The notes under the pieces are model-generated. The model did not search any database, was not told the DNA's origin, and saw only the letters and a program-made list of their open reading frames with translations. Below are positions 50,960-61,158 of a stretch of DNA of 64,000 nt, in pieces (the stretch's first letter is position 1; the number at the start of each line of letters is the position of its first letter). Source of the stretch: Gibbula magus. Taxonomy: Eukaryota > Mollusca > Gastropoda > Trochida > Trochidae. The DNA is taken from assembly GCA_936450465.1 (NCBI GenBank), contig OW388296.1, positions 31,225,638 through 31,289,637 on the forward strand, in the 5' to 3' direction. The translations under genes and the position numbers were made by a program.

Positions 50960-53900
50960 ATCTACTTACAGAAGCTGTAATAAACACCTCCGACTAGAAA
51001 CTTTCAACAGCTATCACACAACCACTGAAATCAACACTCCGTATCCACATTCACAACTACAGCATGCAGCACGCGCTGACACGGTTTTTCTCACCTGCAC
51101 GTAGAACAACCATTACGCTAGAAAAAAGATCTCACAAAACGGTTACATTTAAACAGGCTCTTTTAAATAAAAATATGCATCATGTTTTCTTTTCTCCTCC
51201 ATCTTCAATCTCTCTCTACTTTATTGTTGCTTTTACATGTTAACTACCTACCAGCACATTCACCACCGAAAACAATACATGGACCCAAATCATTGTCAGA
51301 CCAACACAGACAACTGCAACTATCATCAAATTAGTCATGTAACACATTTCTCAAATGACTGACACTCTAAAATTGTTTCATCGAATTGCCAAGGATTAAA
51401 TAATAAAAAGAAAAGGCTCGATATTTTCCGTAATCTGAAACAAAAACACGCCGACATCTATTGTCTCCAAGACACACACTTTACCCAAAAATTAGAAAAA
51501 GACATACACTATGAATGGGGGTTAAATCTCTGCTATTTTAGTTCTTATAAGAGTAACTCGCGAGGTGTTGCTGTAATGTTTGACGAAAAACTCGACTGTA
51601 AAGTTCTCCGACAAGAACAAGATGACGAGTTCGGTAAATACCTAGCAATGAAAATACAATTAACTGATGCAACATTAACATTGATAACCATTTATGGACT
51701 CAACACAGACTCTCCTATGTTTTATCAAACTCTAAAAAGAATAATATCCGATTTTGAATCCGATCACTTTTCCATCTGCGGTGACTGGAATCTTATTCAA
51801 AATCCTGATTTAGATCAATTCAACTATAAACATGTAAACAATCCAAACGCAAGAGAAGTTATACTTGATTTTATTGAAGAAGAAAACATAATAGACCCTT
51901 GGCGATACCAAAATCCGTTAGGCAAAAGATACACCTGGAGACAAACAAAACCAATAAAACAAGCTAGACTTGATTATTTCCTTCTGTCAAAAACCCTCGA
52001 ACATTCTATTGCTAACACAGGCATAGATCCCGCCTATAAATCCGATCATTCTTTACATTGGGTAACTCTAAAATTAACTGAAATCGAACGAGGACGAGGT
52101 TTTTGGAAATTTAATAATTCGCTACTGCATGATCAAACATATGTGGATAATATCAAAGAAATAATTAAGAGCACGAAAAAACAATATGAAAGCGGCACCG
52201 ATGAGTTTAATAAACCAATATATACTATTGACGACCAACTTCTATTTGAAACGATTCTTCTCATGATCAGAGGACAAACTATAAAATATTCATCAGAGAA
52301 AAAACGGAAAAGGGAAAAAGATGAGAAAGATTTAACAAAGCAAATTGCAGAACTAAATATCAAACTCGACGAAGGTGAGAATATAGATGACAAAAAGGAA
52401 ATATTAGAGCAATTGAAATCAGCAAATCAGAAATTAGAGAAGATAAACGAAATAAAAACTGAAGGGATAATGATGAGAGCAAAGGTAGAATGGAAGGAGA
52501 AGGGTGAAAAACCTACAAAATATTTCCTTTCTCTTGAAAATCGAAAAAACATAAATAAAACTATTGCAAAGTTACAATCCAAAAATGGAGAAACGTTAAC
52601 AAAAACAAAAGACATATTACCGGAAGTGAAATCCTACTACCAGAATCTGTACACAAAACAAACATGTAGCGATATTGATCTAAATGAGCTTTTTAAGGAC
52701 TTCTCCGTTCCAAAACTTAGTGAAAGTGAAAAAAACAATATTGAAGGAGATCTAAAATATGACGAAGTACTTGCCGCTTTAAAGAAAATGAAAAACAATA
52801 AAAGCCCCGGACCCTCCGGGTTCACTGCCGAATTTTATAAATTTTTCTGGATTGACCTTAATGAAAGCTTGTTAAGATCTCTCAACTCCGCTTTCGAAAA
52901 AGGAGAGCTATCAGTAAGTCAAAAGCAAGGCTTGATAACATGTATACCGAAAAAAGGAAAAACAAAAGAGTCTCTAAAAAACTGGAGACCAATCTCCCTT
53001 TTAAACGTTTCATATAAAATAGCATCAGCAACAATCGCAAATAGAATAAAAACAGTACTCCCGACAATAATAAATGAAGATCAGAAAGGCTTCATGTCAG
53101 AACGATACATCGGTGAATGTACGCGCATGGTTTACGACATCATTGATTACACTGAATGCATGGAGATACCCGGTTTATTACTTTTAATAGACTTTGAAAA
53201 AGCATTTGACTCAGTTGATTGGTTATTTATTCAAAAAACTTTAAATTATTTTGGATTTGGTCCATCTATCCGACGATGGATTGAATTATATTATACACAA
53301 ATTCAATCTAGTGTAACAGTAAACGGTTTTTCGTCTGAGTTTTTTTACCTTACAAGAGGATGCAGGCAAGGTGACCCATTATCCCCCTACATTTTCATAA
53401 TATGTGCCGAAGTGCTAAGTATAATGTTACGAAATAATAAGAATATAAAGGGAATAAAGATAGGCAACACCGAATATCTCTTATCGCAATTTGCCGATGA
53501 CACATCTCTTGTACTTGACGGAACTGAAAAATGTCTTCAACATACCCTCAAAACCTTAAATAATTTCGCATCGTTTTCTGGTCTTAAGATAAATACAAGC
53601 AAGACTCAAGTTATATGGATAGGGGCGTTGAAACACTCACAAAATATCCTCTGTAAAAGTTATAAACTAGACTGGAATCAACGCGATTTCACTATCCTTG
53701 GCATAACCTTTACACATAACCTGGCCGAAATGGTGGAAAGGAATTATAAGGACAAACTGAAAATGATCAGAATTATAATGAATCAATGGTTAGGAAGAGA
53801 TCTCACTCCCCTTGGAAGAAATACAGTTTTAAAAAGTCTGATTCTTCCAAAATTAAATCACCTATTTTCAATTCTTCCGAACCCAAGTGATAAGATCATT

Positions 53901-55370
53901 AAAGAATTAAACTGTCTATGCTTTAACTTTATATGGCGTCACAAACCAGACAAAATAAGTCGTAATGAAATAACACAATCACACGAAGACGGCGGAATAA
54001 GAGTACCAAATATAAAGAACACAATTTTAGCACAAAAAGTAGCATGGATTAAACGACTCTTCAAGTCAGAAGATGACAACAAATTAAAACAACTATATGT
54101 ACAAAATGTAGCTCCAAAATCTGAGCATTATTACCTCAAATCACAAAAGTATATTGAAGAAAAGATCCTTACACCGAGGACAAACCCTTTCTGGCGAGAT
54201 GTACTCAGAGCTTGGGGATTATTTATCAGCAAAAAAGGTTCAAATGTTAATGATGTCAACGATATTCTTTCCCAACCAATCTGGTGTAACGAAAATATTA
54301 CAATAGGCAAACAGGAAATATGCTATACACATTACATACAACACGGAATAATATTTATAAATGACATCCTGGATGAACAAGGACAGTTTCAAAACTTCGA
54401 AACGTTCACAAATTCTTATAAATGTAAAACACATTTTTTAGAATATGCTGGTATAGTTCAGTCAATCAAAGCTTATCTTAAAAATAAAAATCTTGAATTA
54501 TCAAATAAACTATCCAATCCCATCCTGCCATACTTCTTATCAGACATCGTACCAATTAAAGGATGCAGACTATTCTATGATATGTTTCAGAGCTCTGCCA
54601 AAGGTTACACATATAAATACAGGCAGAAGTGGGAAAAGGATTTAAATCAATCTATTACTTCTAGAGAATGGGCCGAAATAAATAAGACGCCATTTTCATC
54701 ACATCTCGGCACAAAGCAAATTTGGTTTCAATACTCCATCATACATAAAATTCTCCCTCTGAACGATCTCCTATTCAAAATGAAACTAAAAGACACAAAT
54801 AAATGTACCTTCTGTAAAGTATCTCTAGAAACTATAGTTCACATATTCTATGATTGTCCGATTGTGAATAACATCTGGGACAGAATTAAGACCTGGATAG
54901 AGCAAAAAACAGATTCCAAATTGAACCTTTCAAAACGCAATATATGTCTCGGATATCCTGAAAGACGAAATATGATTCTCAACCTTATTATAACAACTGT
55001 CAAGTATAATATATACATATCCAAATTAAAAGGATCTTTACCGCAACTTCATACAATAAAACAAGATTTAAAACATGCCTACGAAATTGACAAACTCGTA
55101 TGTTACTCAGAATGTAATTATTCGAAATTCACTAAATTCTGGTCCGTATGCCATAATCTATTTTCCATTTAAACTCACTGCAACTTTTTGAATGTCAAAT
55201 GCCAGGTTTAAAAAGAAACGAGAGAACTTTAAGTGAATTCCTGTATTTTTGTTTTGCAGTTGTTCTGTACTAATATGTGTTTGTACTTCTATTGAAAACG
55301 TTTGTACTATGAATGTAATATCATATATATGTCTGTGTATCTGAAAAAGAAATAAAATTATAAAAAAAAA
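50960..55370 (+). mobile_element. LINE retrotransposon copy (5' limit uncertain)
   Basis: Around the ORF, base use changes to the A-rich coding-strand style typical of LINEs. After the stop at 55172 there is a 3' UTR of about 170 bp ending in GAAATAAAATTATAAAAAAA at about 55350-55370, a polyadenylation signal and A-rich tail. The 5' part (about 50960-51354) has no ORF1; the border is estimated from the end of AT-rich intergenic sequence. I could not find a convincing target-site duplication. Confidence 0.75.
51363..55172 (+). CDS. LINE ORF2-type polyprotein: AP endonuclease plus reverse transcriptase (L1/Tx1-like)
   Basis: The open frame runs 51363-55172 (1269 codons); its first ATG is at 51576 (1198 aa), but the endonuclease fold starts upstream at about 51369 (KIVSSNCQGLNNK, YCLQDTHF), so the ATG at 51576 is not the real start. 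Endonuclease motifs, numbered from 51576: GDWN (69-72), RLDYFLL, SDHS (156-159). Reverse transcriptase motifs: KSPGPSGFTAEFYKFF, LLIDFEKAFDSVDW, GCRQGDPLSPY and FADD (639-642, in place of YADD). A C-terminal CTFCKVS...HIFYDC motif is the CCHC-like end of L1-type ORF2. The APE endonuclease and CCHC place it near the L1/Tx1 group (inference). An in-frame TGA at 51360-51362 blocks the N-terminus; the candidate ATG at 51355 is in another frame. No ORF1 is seen upstream. Confidence 0.9.
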   Translation, partial: HSKIVSSNCQGLNNKKKRLDIFRNLKQKHADIYCLQDTHFTQKLEKDIHYEWGLNLCYFSSYKSNSRGVAVMFDEKLDCKVLRQEQDDEFGKYLAMKIQLTDATLTLITIYGLNTDSPMFYQTLKRIISDFESDHFSICGDWNLIQNPDLDQFNYKHVNNPNAREVILDFIEEENIIDPWRYQNPLGKRYTWRQTKPIKQARLDYFLLSKTLEHSIANTGIDPAYKSDHSLHWVTLKLTEIERGRGFWKFNNSLLHDQTYVDNIKEIIKSTKKQYESGTDEFNKPIYTIDDQLLFETILLMIRGQTIKYSSEKKRKREKDEKDLTKQIAELNIKLDEGENIDDKKEILEQLKSANQKLEKINEIKTEGIMMRAKVEWKEKGEKPTKYFLSLENRKNINKTIAKLQSKNGETLTKTKDILPEVKSYYQNLYTKQTCSDIDLNELFKDFSVPKLSESEKNNIEGDLKYDEVLAALKKMKNNKSPGPSGFTAEFYKFFWIDLNESLLRSLNSAFEKGELSVSQKQGLITCIPKKGKTKESLKNWRPISLLNVSYKIASATIANRIKTVLPTIINEDQKGFMSERYIGECTRMVYDIIDYTECMEIPGLLLLIDFEKAFDSVDWLFIQKTLNYFGFGPSIRRWIELYYTQIQSSVTVNGFSSEFFYLTRGCRQGDPLSPYIFIICAEVLSIMLRNNKNIKGIKIGNTEYLLSQFADDTSLVLDGTEKCLQHTLKTLNNFASFSGLKINTSKTQVIWIGALKHSQNILCKSYKLDWNQRDFTILGITFTHNLAEMVERNYKDKLKMIRIIMNQWLGRDLTPLGRNTVLKSLILPKLNHLFSILPNPSDKIIKELNCLCFNFIWRHKPDKISRNEITQSHEDGGIRVPNIKNTILAQKVAWIKRLFKSEDDNKLKQLYVQNVAPKSEHYYLKSQKYIEEKILTPRTNPFWRDVLRAWGLFISKKGSNVNDVNDILSQPIWCNENITIGKQEICYTHYIQHGIIFINDILDEQGQFQNFETFTNSYKCKTHFLEYAGIVQSIKAYLKNKNLELSNKLSNPILPYFLSDIVPIKGCRLFYDMFQSSAKGYTYKYRQKWEKDLNQSITSREWAEINKTPFSSHLGTKQIWFQYSIIHKILPLNDLLFKMKLKDTNKCTFCKVSLETIVHIFYDCPIVNNIWDRIKTWIEQKTDSKLNLSKRNICLGYPERRNMILNLIITTVKYNIYISKLKGSLPQLHTIKQDLKHAYEIDKLVCYSECNYSKFTKFWSVCHNLFSI

Positions 55371-55371
55371 G

Positions 55372-55557
55372 AACTCTTGCCAGTCTCCATTACTGACTGA
55401 TTTAGGCCTTGCAGTATTTCCTTAAGAAATCTGTGTTTAGAAATCCAGGCCCGCTATACATTTCTGGTGCAGCGAGTCACTATTTTGACACAACAAAGCG
55501 AGGGAAATACCGCAAGGGATAAATCAGCCAGTAATGCAGACTGGCAAGAGTTATTCC
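55372..55557. repeat. Foldback element directly after the LINE tail
   Basis: The left arm starts AACTCTTGCCAGTCTCCATT and the right arm ends with its near-perfect reverse complement (AATGCAGACTGGCAAGAGTT); arms are about 55-60 bp with GATTTAGGCCTTGCAGTATT-like interiors. The LINE appears to have landed exactly at one edge of this element. Confidence 0.75.
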
Positions 55558-56039
55558 TTCTGTTTGGAAGTTGTCAGAACCGCTGCACCAAAAAGCTGAA
55601 CAGTTTTGGGATGTACCTGCACCAAGGGGGTCAAAGTTTGTATACTTGGTCCTGACCCTGCCACCCCCACTAATATGGATTGATGTGTTCACACTCAAAC
55701 CCTTTTTCGACTTCGTTCCAGGAACTAGTAATGCTACAAAGCTCAAATTTGGAGAATATCATCTTTGTTGGATGGAGAATAAGATTTGTAAATGTTGTTG
55801 TCCTATTTAAATAAAAAAAATAAGAGTGTGGCAGGGGTGTATATTGAGTCCAGAGTAGTTGCAGTGTAGCCGACAGAAGATCAGAGACCATGGGTCGGGG
55901 AGAGATGAAGGAGGCATGGCTGCATCTGTAGATGTTTCTAATTATGAGAGGATCATATTCCAGCTTCTGTGCTCATATATGACTGGTCCCTTGATGAACT
56001 TACAATTGCGTTGTTTCGGGTCACATATGCTTTTATTTT
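55558..56039. other. Unassigned intergenic stretch
   Basis: No gene or repeat family recognised between the foldback and the minisatellite element; the short ORFs overlap on both strands and show no family motif. Confidence 0.5.
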
Positions 56040-57800
56040 GAGCTCATCATCTTATGGCATGGCATGGTGTCCGGCGTCCGTCCATCCGTCCGTCAATCTG
56101 TAAACTTTCCGCTTTTTCGACTTCTTCTCCAGAACCAATGACTCCACAGAGCTGAAATTTTATGTGCAGACTCCTTGTCCAATGGGGATTCTAAATTGTA
56201 GATTTCGTGACCCCACAGGGGTCACATCGTTAAAAACCTATTTTCATCTTCTTCTCCAGTCCCAAAAGGTCTAGCGAGCCGAAAAGTTGTGTGCAGACTC
56301 CTTGGCCCATGGGAATTCTAAATTGTAGATTGCGTGACCCCGTGAACCCAAATGGGGGCACAGGAGTCACATCCTTAAATACATATTTTCATCTTCTTCT
56401 CCAGTTCCAAAAGGTCTAGAGAGCTGAAAAGTTGTGTGCAGACTCCTTGGCCCATGGGAATTCTAAATTGTACATTGCGTGACCCCGTGACCCCAAATGG
56501 GGGCACAGGGGTCACATCCTTAAAAACCTATTTTTATCTTCTTCTCCAGTTCCAAAAGGTCTAGAGAGCTGAAAAGTTTTGTGCAGACTCCTTGGCCAAT
56601 GGGGATTCTAAATTGTAGATTTCGTGACCCTGTGACCCCAATCTTGGTCACGGGTCATGACCCAAAAACCTATTTTCATCTTTATCTCAAATATGTAAAG
56701 CTCTAGGAAGTTGAAAAGTTGTGTGCAGACTCCTTGGCCAATGGGGATTCTAAGTTGTAGATTTTGTGACCCCGTGACCCCAATCTAGGTCACGGGTCAT
56801 GACCCAAAAACCTATTTTCATCTTTATCTCAAGTATGTAAAGCTCTAGAAAGGTGAAATGTTGTGTAGAGACTCTTTGGTCAAAGGTGATTCTTAATTGT
56901 AGGATTGGTGACCCTGTGACTCCAAATACGGGTCACAGGGGTCTTGTTATCAATGTATTACTTGAGATATTATCCAATGGGCGGTTAAATTCCCTTTGAT
57001 GTTTGTGAAACGATATATCATGTATCAAGAAAAGTGTGGTTATATCTATGACGTCACTTATTTATCAGCCACAGTTATTTTAAACTCTCTGATAGGACGA
57101 TCGTGAAGCAGCAGGGCGGTCCAAGGGCGGAGCTAGAGACACCTGGCTGACGACCTTGAGTAATTACAACATTGTTGCAAAACCACATTACATCAAAGGG
57201 CTGAATGCCGCGCAGTAAAAAAACAAAACCAATGTCAGCGCCACTCAGTACTCTTTTAAGGATAAAAACAAAATCTTTAACAAAAACACCATTGTTTTTA
57301 AATCGTCACTAATTAACACGAAGGCAATCAATCCATTGGGAATTAGTGAACAGTCACTTGGTGGTGATAATGTTCACTTGACAATCCTGTATGTTGATGT
57401 AAGAAGAAATTTCACATGGCTTATTTTCTTTGTCACACAGTGGCTCGGAAACACCAGCCGAAAAAGGGACCTGCGGGACTGGTTCCAAAGCCCAACTGAC
57501 TTCCTGAAGTGAAACGGGTCAACTATCTCAAATAGCGGATTTCTCCAGGCTGATTATTAAGTGGGAAAATTATGTCACGTGACAGGCGCATATTGCCGAA
57601 CGTTGCCCATTGGATAAAACAGATACATGATTGACACAAGTGGGTGTAGTCTGTATACAAAATATCATCTCGCTATCACTCACTCGGGGGCTCCGCCCCC
57701 TCGTGAGATGATAGCTCGATGATATTTTGTATACACCACTTGTGTCATCATGTATCTATTACATAGTCAACCTTAGATAATATATCAATGAAATCCTGAT
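56040..57800 (+). repeat. GATGAGC-type minisatellite element, copy 2, larger
   Basis: Begins GAGCTCATCATCTTATGGCA with GTCCGTCCATCCGTCCGTC and holds about six units of about 145 bp to 56960 (CTTCTTCTCCAGTTCCAAAA, GACTCCTTGGCCCATGGGAA). A unique stretch (56960-57600) and a foldback follow, and it may close at ATCCTGATGAGCTACC near 57800, giving GATGAGCT at both edges. No coding frame of note. A non-autonomous transposon with an internal minisatellite is the best reading. Confidence 0.72.
57619..57758. repeat. Foldback at the end of the large minisatellite element
   Basis: AGATACATGATTGACACAAG and TGTATACAAAATATCATCTC pair with GATGATATTTTGTATACACC and CTTGTGTCATCATGTATCT; the apex is CGGGGGCTCCGCCCCCTCG. 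Confidence 0.8.
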
Positions 57801-57814
57801 GAGCTACCGTCTAT

Positions 57815-58330
57815 TTGAAGGGTAGGGTTTGTTTCCGGAGCAGATCTCTTAAACCACTTGACCAATCCTCACCATATGTGATATACAGCCTCCCTATATC
57901 ATGTAGATGTGCCTTTTGGGGGTTTCAGTTTTTAAAAATATTATTTTTTTGTTTCCATGGCAACAATTTGAACTTAATCTATTTGATGGGTAGGATTTGT
58001 TTCCGGAGCAGATCTATAAAACTACTTCACCAATTCTCACCAAATTTAGTATGCTGCCTCCACATGTCATGTAGATTTGCCTTTTTGGGGTTTGAACTTT
58101 ACAAAATTTAATATTTTTCAGTTTCCGTGGCAACAATTTGGACGTTGCCCTTCAGAAGGGTGTTTTTTTTCCCCAGAGCAGATCTCTAAAACTATGGGGG
58201 CTATCCTCACCAAATTTGGTACACTACCTCCTGATATCATTTAGATGTTCCTTTGGGTATTTGAACTTTAAAAAATTAATTTTGTTCTGATTCCATGGCA
58301 AAACTTTGTCTTTTGACAGATGAACAAGTG
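57815..58330 (+). repeat. Tandem array, about 165-bp unit, three copies
   Basis: Each unit has GTTTCCGGAGCAGATCTCT-like, CTCACCAAATTTGGTA-like and TTCCATGGCAACAATTTG-like strings. An ORF of 98 codons here is a by-product of the repeat. Confidence 0.8.
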
Positions 58331-58387
58331 AAATTGAATTGGGGGAAGGGGGGGACATCTGTTTTTACGAGTAAAAACACCTTCTAG

Positions 58388-58533
58388 TTGGAAACTAGTA
58401 ATGATGATATATTTGCTGATATGGAATGATATGCAAGCCAAGTGAATTTATTTGCACTGTAAACAGCACATACAGTGATTCGGAACGTATTCAAGCCTAA
58501 TAAAATTTTATGAAACACAATTGATGCACCTTT
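58388..58533 (+). mobile_element. MITE family A, 3' fragment
   Basis: Only the last about 145 bp of the family (GGAAACTAGTAATGATGATA to AATTGATGCACCTTT) remain, fused to the end of the 57815-58330 tandem array. Confidence 0.75.
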
Positions 58534-58746
58534 AAAACGTACATGTTACTTCTTTTTTAGTTGGAATGAAAAAATATATAATAATTAAAGTTTGTGTTTA
58601 GATTAATCAACCAATGTGGATTATAAATCGTAAATGTGGTGACTGGGCCATGCCTTATTATTTCATAAATTAGTATTTATCTTAGAAATAATGAATAATG
58701 TAATATCTTATAAGCTACAGAGGCAATGTCTCTATCTTCATATATT

Positions 58747-59082
58747 AAAGGGGCAGTAGCACGATTTTTGAAAATTTTATTTTTTCAAATTTCCCATTTC
58801 ATATTTACTTTAGCGGGTAAAACATCTTATTACACAAACCAATTACCTGTAGTGGTAAAAACTATGTTGCGTATAAAGCAACAATTGCAGGGCGGCCATT
58901 TTATTGTGAACACAATTTATTATTATGTATTACAAAAACTATTCCCATGGCTTTACCGAAACGTGTGCACTCATTTTAAACTTTATTTTCCGAAGAGAGA
59001 AGGATATTTTACTATTGGTGACATTTTTTTTCAAATACATTTCATCGACTTATTTCACCGAAAAAACGTGCTACTGCCCCTT
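58747..59082 (+). mobile_element. MITE family C, copy 4
   Basis: AAAGGGGCAGTAGCACG to CGTGCTACTGCCCCTT, with the shared GCGGCCATTTTATTGTG core. It lies 74 bp beyond the MGAT2 stop codon and probably falls within or beside that gene's 3' UTR. Confidence 0.86.
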
Positions 59083-59155
59083 AAAGACATCATAATTCTA
59101 TGTTAAACACAAATTGTGATCTCTATCAAAATTAGATGATGTTATATCAATGAAT

Positions 59156-60535
59156 TTAATTATTATAATCTTTTCGTTGCATAGCAAACCTGTCCCTCAT
59201 TTTCCTATTAATGAGGTTAATGGTATCAGTCATATTACCCTGGAAGATGCTTTGGCAAAACAAATGATCTCTTGGATCTGCCCAACCGCCATTTGGCCTA
59301 AAAGGTTGAAAAGAGTCTTGGAAACCAACCCTTAACGTCACTGACATTTGTTTTGGAAACATGACATCTTCGTTGGCAACTGAATGAATACCTAACCGTT
59401 GTATGAGACCGTCAATTGAGCATTCATTATGAAAGTTATTCCTGTGGAAGCCATGGCATACTCCAGTATGATAGACACGACTGGCAAACGGCTGAAGAAT
59501 GAACATTCGTCCGCCCATGCATCTCCGAACTGTCTGTTGCAGCGACCAATCCCAGTTATAGTCGTCATATGTGCAAAAAATGAAAGCACAAAGTTTGAAT
59601 TCATCCCAAAATTCTCGCTCAAAAGCCATGCCCCTCCCGACTCCAACCTGCCACGTTGTTTTCCTCACTTCAGTAGCGAAAGCTCTGAAAGTCGTTTTTG
59701 GAAGTTCCTGATAATCTCCGAGGATTAGCATTTTGATGTTACTTTCCTCAGATTTTAGCCCCTTCAGTTTAGAAATGACATGGATTGTGTCTTCAAGGAG
59801 ATAGTAATCTTCATCAATTCTCAGAAAAGTTCCGTCAAAGTCTCTCAGAAGGTTAACTCGTTCCATTACGAAATGCATCTGCCAAAGCCAATGGTGTTTC
59901 ATCTGAACGACTTTGGCTTCCCGGAAGTGCCCATAGCTGTCCGGAGTTTCAGCATTATTACATTTCCCTTTCCGGCGGATGTTCATGTCCCTGGGACAGT
60001 CGTTCGGATCCGCTCCAGGGAATGTGTTCGGATATGCTTGCAGAGAGTATGGGTAAAATATCCGAAGAACCGGAAATTCTTGTATTTCTTTGATGACGTC
60101 ATTAATCTCTTCTGAAAAAATATCATGACTGAAAATCACTAACGAATTTTCTATATATTTGACATTAGTCAAAGATTTTATCAAATGTTTCAGTTCATTG
60201 AGTCGGTTATGAACTTGTACAATTATGACAACACTGTCAGTACTTAATTTTAATCCAAGGCGGTTGGCATTGCGTATGTACTGCTCACGATTGAATTCTT
60301 CAAGAATGTCTTTCAGTTCTGGTTTTCGGGTAATCGGTCTTTGAGAGTAATCTCCCCTGTTCCTACCCATCAGGTTCAACTTCTCATCGTACGATAAGAC
60401 ACTTTTGTAGAGAGTATTCATGACCGTCGATCCATTCCTTCCCGCTAGAAAAACAAATAGTACTTCCCACACGAGAAAGATTATCACCAACCACAGGACA
60501 AGTCTGAACACGGCCTTCCTTAAGTAGCATCTCAT
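59156..60535 (-). CDS. MGAT2: MGAT2: alpha-1,6-mannosyl-glycoprotein 2-beta-N-acetylglucosaminyltransferase (GnT-II)
   Basis: Golgi glycosyltransferase (GT16 family) that moves GlcNAc from UDP-GlcNAc to the alpha-1,6 mannose arm of the N-glycan core, the step that commits to complex biantennary glycans. The single open frame of 459 aa (human 447) has no intron, as in vertebrates. It has a short cytosolic tail, a type II signal anchor at about residues 9-31, a stem, then the catalytic domain. Visible motifs: VQVHNRLNELKHLI (about 107-120), FPGADPNDCPRD (172-183), YGHFREAKVVQMKHHW (201-216), an acidic metal/UDP site FLRIDEDYY (237-245, where human has an EEDH-type motif), and CTYDDYNWDWSLQ (321-333) holding the presumed catalytic Asp. 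Sequons at N34 and N434. Start chosen as the first ATG before the basic-hydrophobic anchor. No frame breaks. The flanks are MITE and foldback DNA with no partner gene. Confidence 0.93.
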   Translation of the reverse strand: MRCYLRKAVFRLVLWLVIIFLVWEVLFVFLAGRNGSTVMNTLYKSVLSYDEKLNLMGRNRGDYSQRPITRKPELKDILEEFNREQYIRNANRLGLKLSTDSVVIIVQVHNRLNELKHLIKSLTNVKYIENSLVIFSHDIFSEEINDVIKEIQEFPVLRIFYPYSLQAYPNTFPGADPNDCPRDMNIRRKGKCNNAETPDSYGHFREAKVVQMKHHWLWQMHFVMERVNLLRDFDGTFLRIDEDYYLLEDTIHVISKLKGLKSEESNIKMLILGDYQELPKTTFRAFATEVRKTTWQVGVGRGMAFEREFWDEFKLCAFIFCTYDDYNWDWSLQQTVRRCMGGRMFILQPFASRVYHTGVCHGFHRNNFHNECSIDGLIQRLGIHSVANEDVMFPKQMSVTLRVGFQDSFQPFRPNGGWADPRDHLFCQSIFQGNMTDTINLINRKMRDRFAMQRKDYNN

Positions 60536-61158
60536 TTTCGAAAGGAAAACTATTTTTTAAACCACATCATAAATATTATTTCTCAACAGTTTAAGTGGAC
60601 CAGACGTTGGTTGCACATGATGGGCACTCCTAGAGGAAAAGTCGAAAAGTCGAAGTCCATTTCTTAACTTGGGATTGCCTACACAAACTGTGTATCTGTA
60701 TCATTGCAGAGCTGTTCACTTCATATTTAAACACGATTTAACGTCGAGACAATTACTACTCACGCAAAGACAAACATATCGATGATACGATAATGATAAC
60801 AAGCACGTGATAACTCGTCGACCTACAATGATAACAATAGCTGCTGATAACCTGTATTCAATGAACTGAGTTCTATTTGGGGCATGATTTCGCAAATAGA
60901 GCACAATATGTCCAAATCTCGCATGTTCAAACCCAATTAGAGACGACTTACTCGCACTTTAGACAGATAGATAACACTGTCTGTGATAGTACATTTTCTT
61001 GTACTTTCTAGAAAGGAGATTCTGACCCATACCCTCAAAATCTTGGACGAAACATTCAGCCACCAAGCTTGCAGCGAAACCCTGAAACTGTATGTTTACA
61101 CTCAGTACCCGTCCGATAGATGTATTGTGGCAAAGCTCCCTGGGCTAAAAGCAGTTAA
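60536..61158. other. Region upstream of MGAT2
   Basis: Presumed promoter and 5' UTR of the minus-strand MGAT2 gene. A TCATGTG-like string and ATCACGTGCTTG (about 60803-60812 on the minus/plus strands) are the only E-box-like sites; no TATA box is clear. The left border of MITE E copy 2 ends the stretch. Confidence 0.4.

Larger units (their letters stand above)
46746..50960. other. AT-rich intergenic stretch after the ankyrin gene
   Basis: No coding frame with family similarity. The first part may include the ankyrin gene's 3' UTR. An AATAAAG at about 49630 is one possible polyadenylation signal, but the distance from the stop (4 kb) makes it doubtful. The only structure is the AT palindrome, poly(A) run and microsatellite listed separately, plus CGGCGATAATCCGGCCACCG-type sequence at 48025-48190. 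Confidence 0.55.

Noticed and set aside
52133..54434. Minus-strand ORFs inside the LINE
   Set aside because: They are antisense shadows of the reverse transcriptase ORF, with Ser/Phe/Leu-rich composition as expected.
56100..56960. CRISPR-like regular repeats
   Set aside because: Units of about 145 bp follow each other without spacers, in a eukaryotic genome; this is a minisatellite.
57815..58111. A 98-codon ORF with a repeated CFRSRS-type peptide
   Set aside because: The repetition follows the 165-bp tandem array and is not a protein domain.
58726..59106. A 126-codon ORF
   Set aside because: It lies within MITE C copy 4 and its start overlaps the MITE end; no homologous reading in the other copies.
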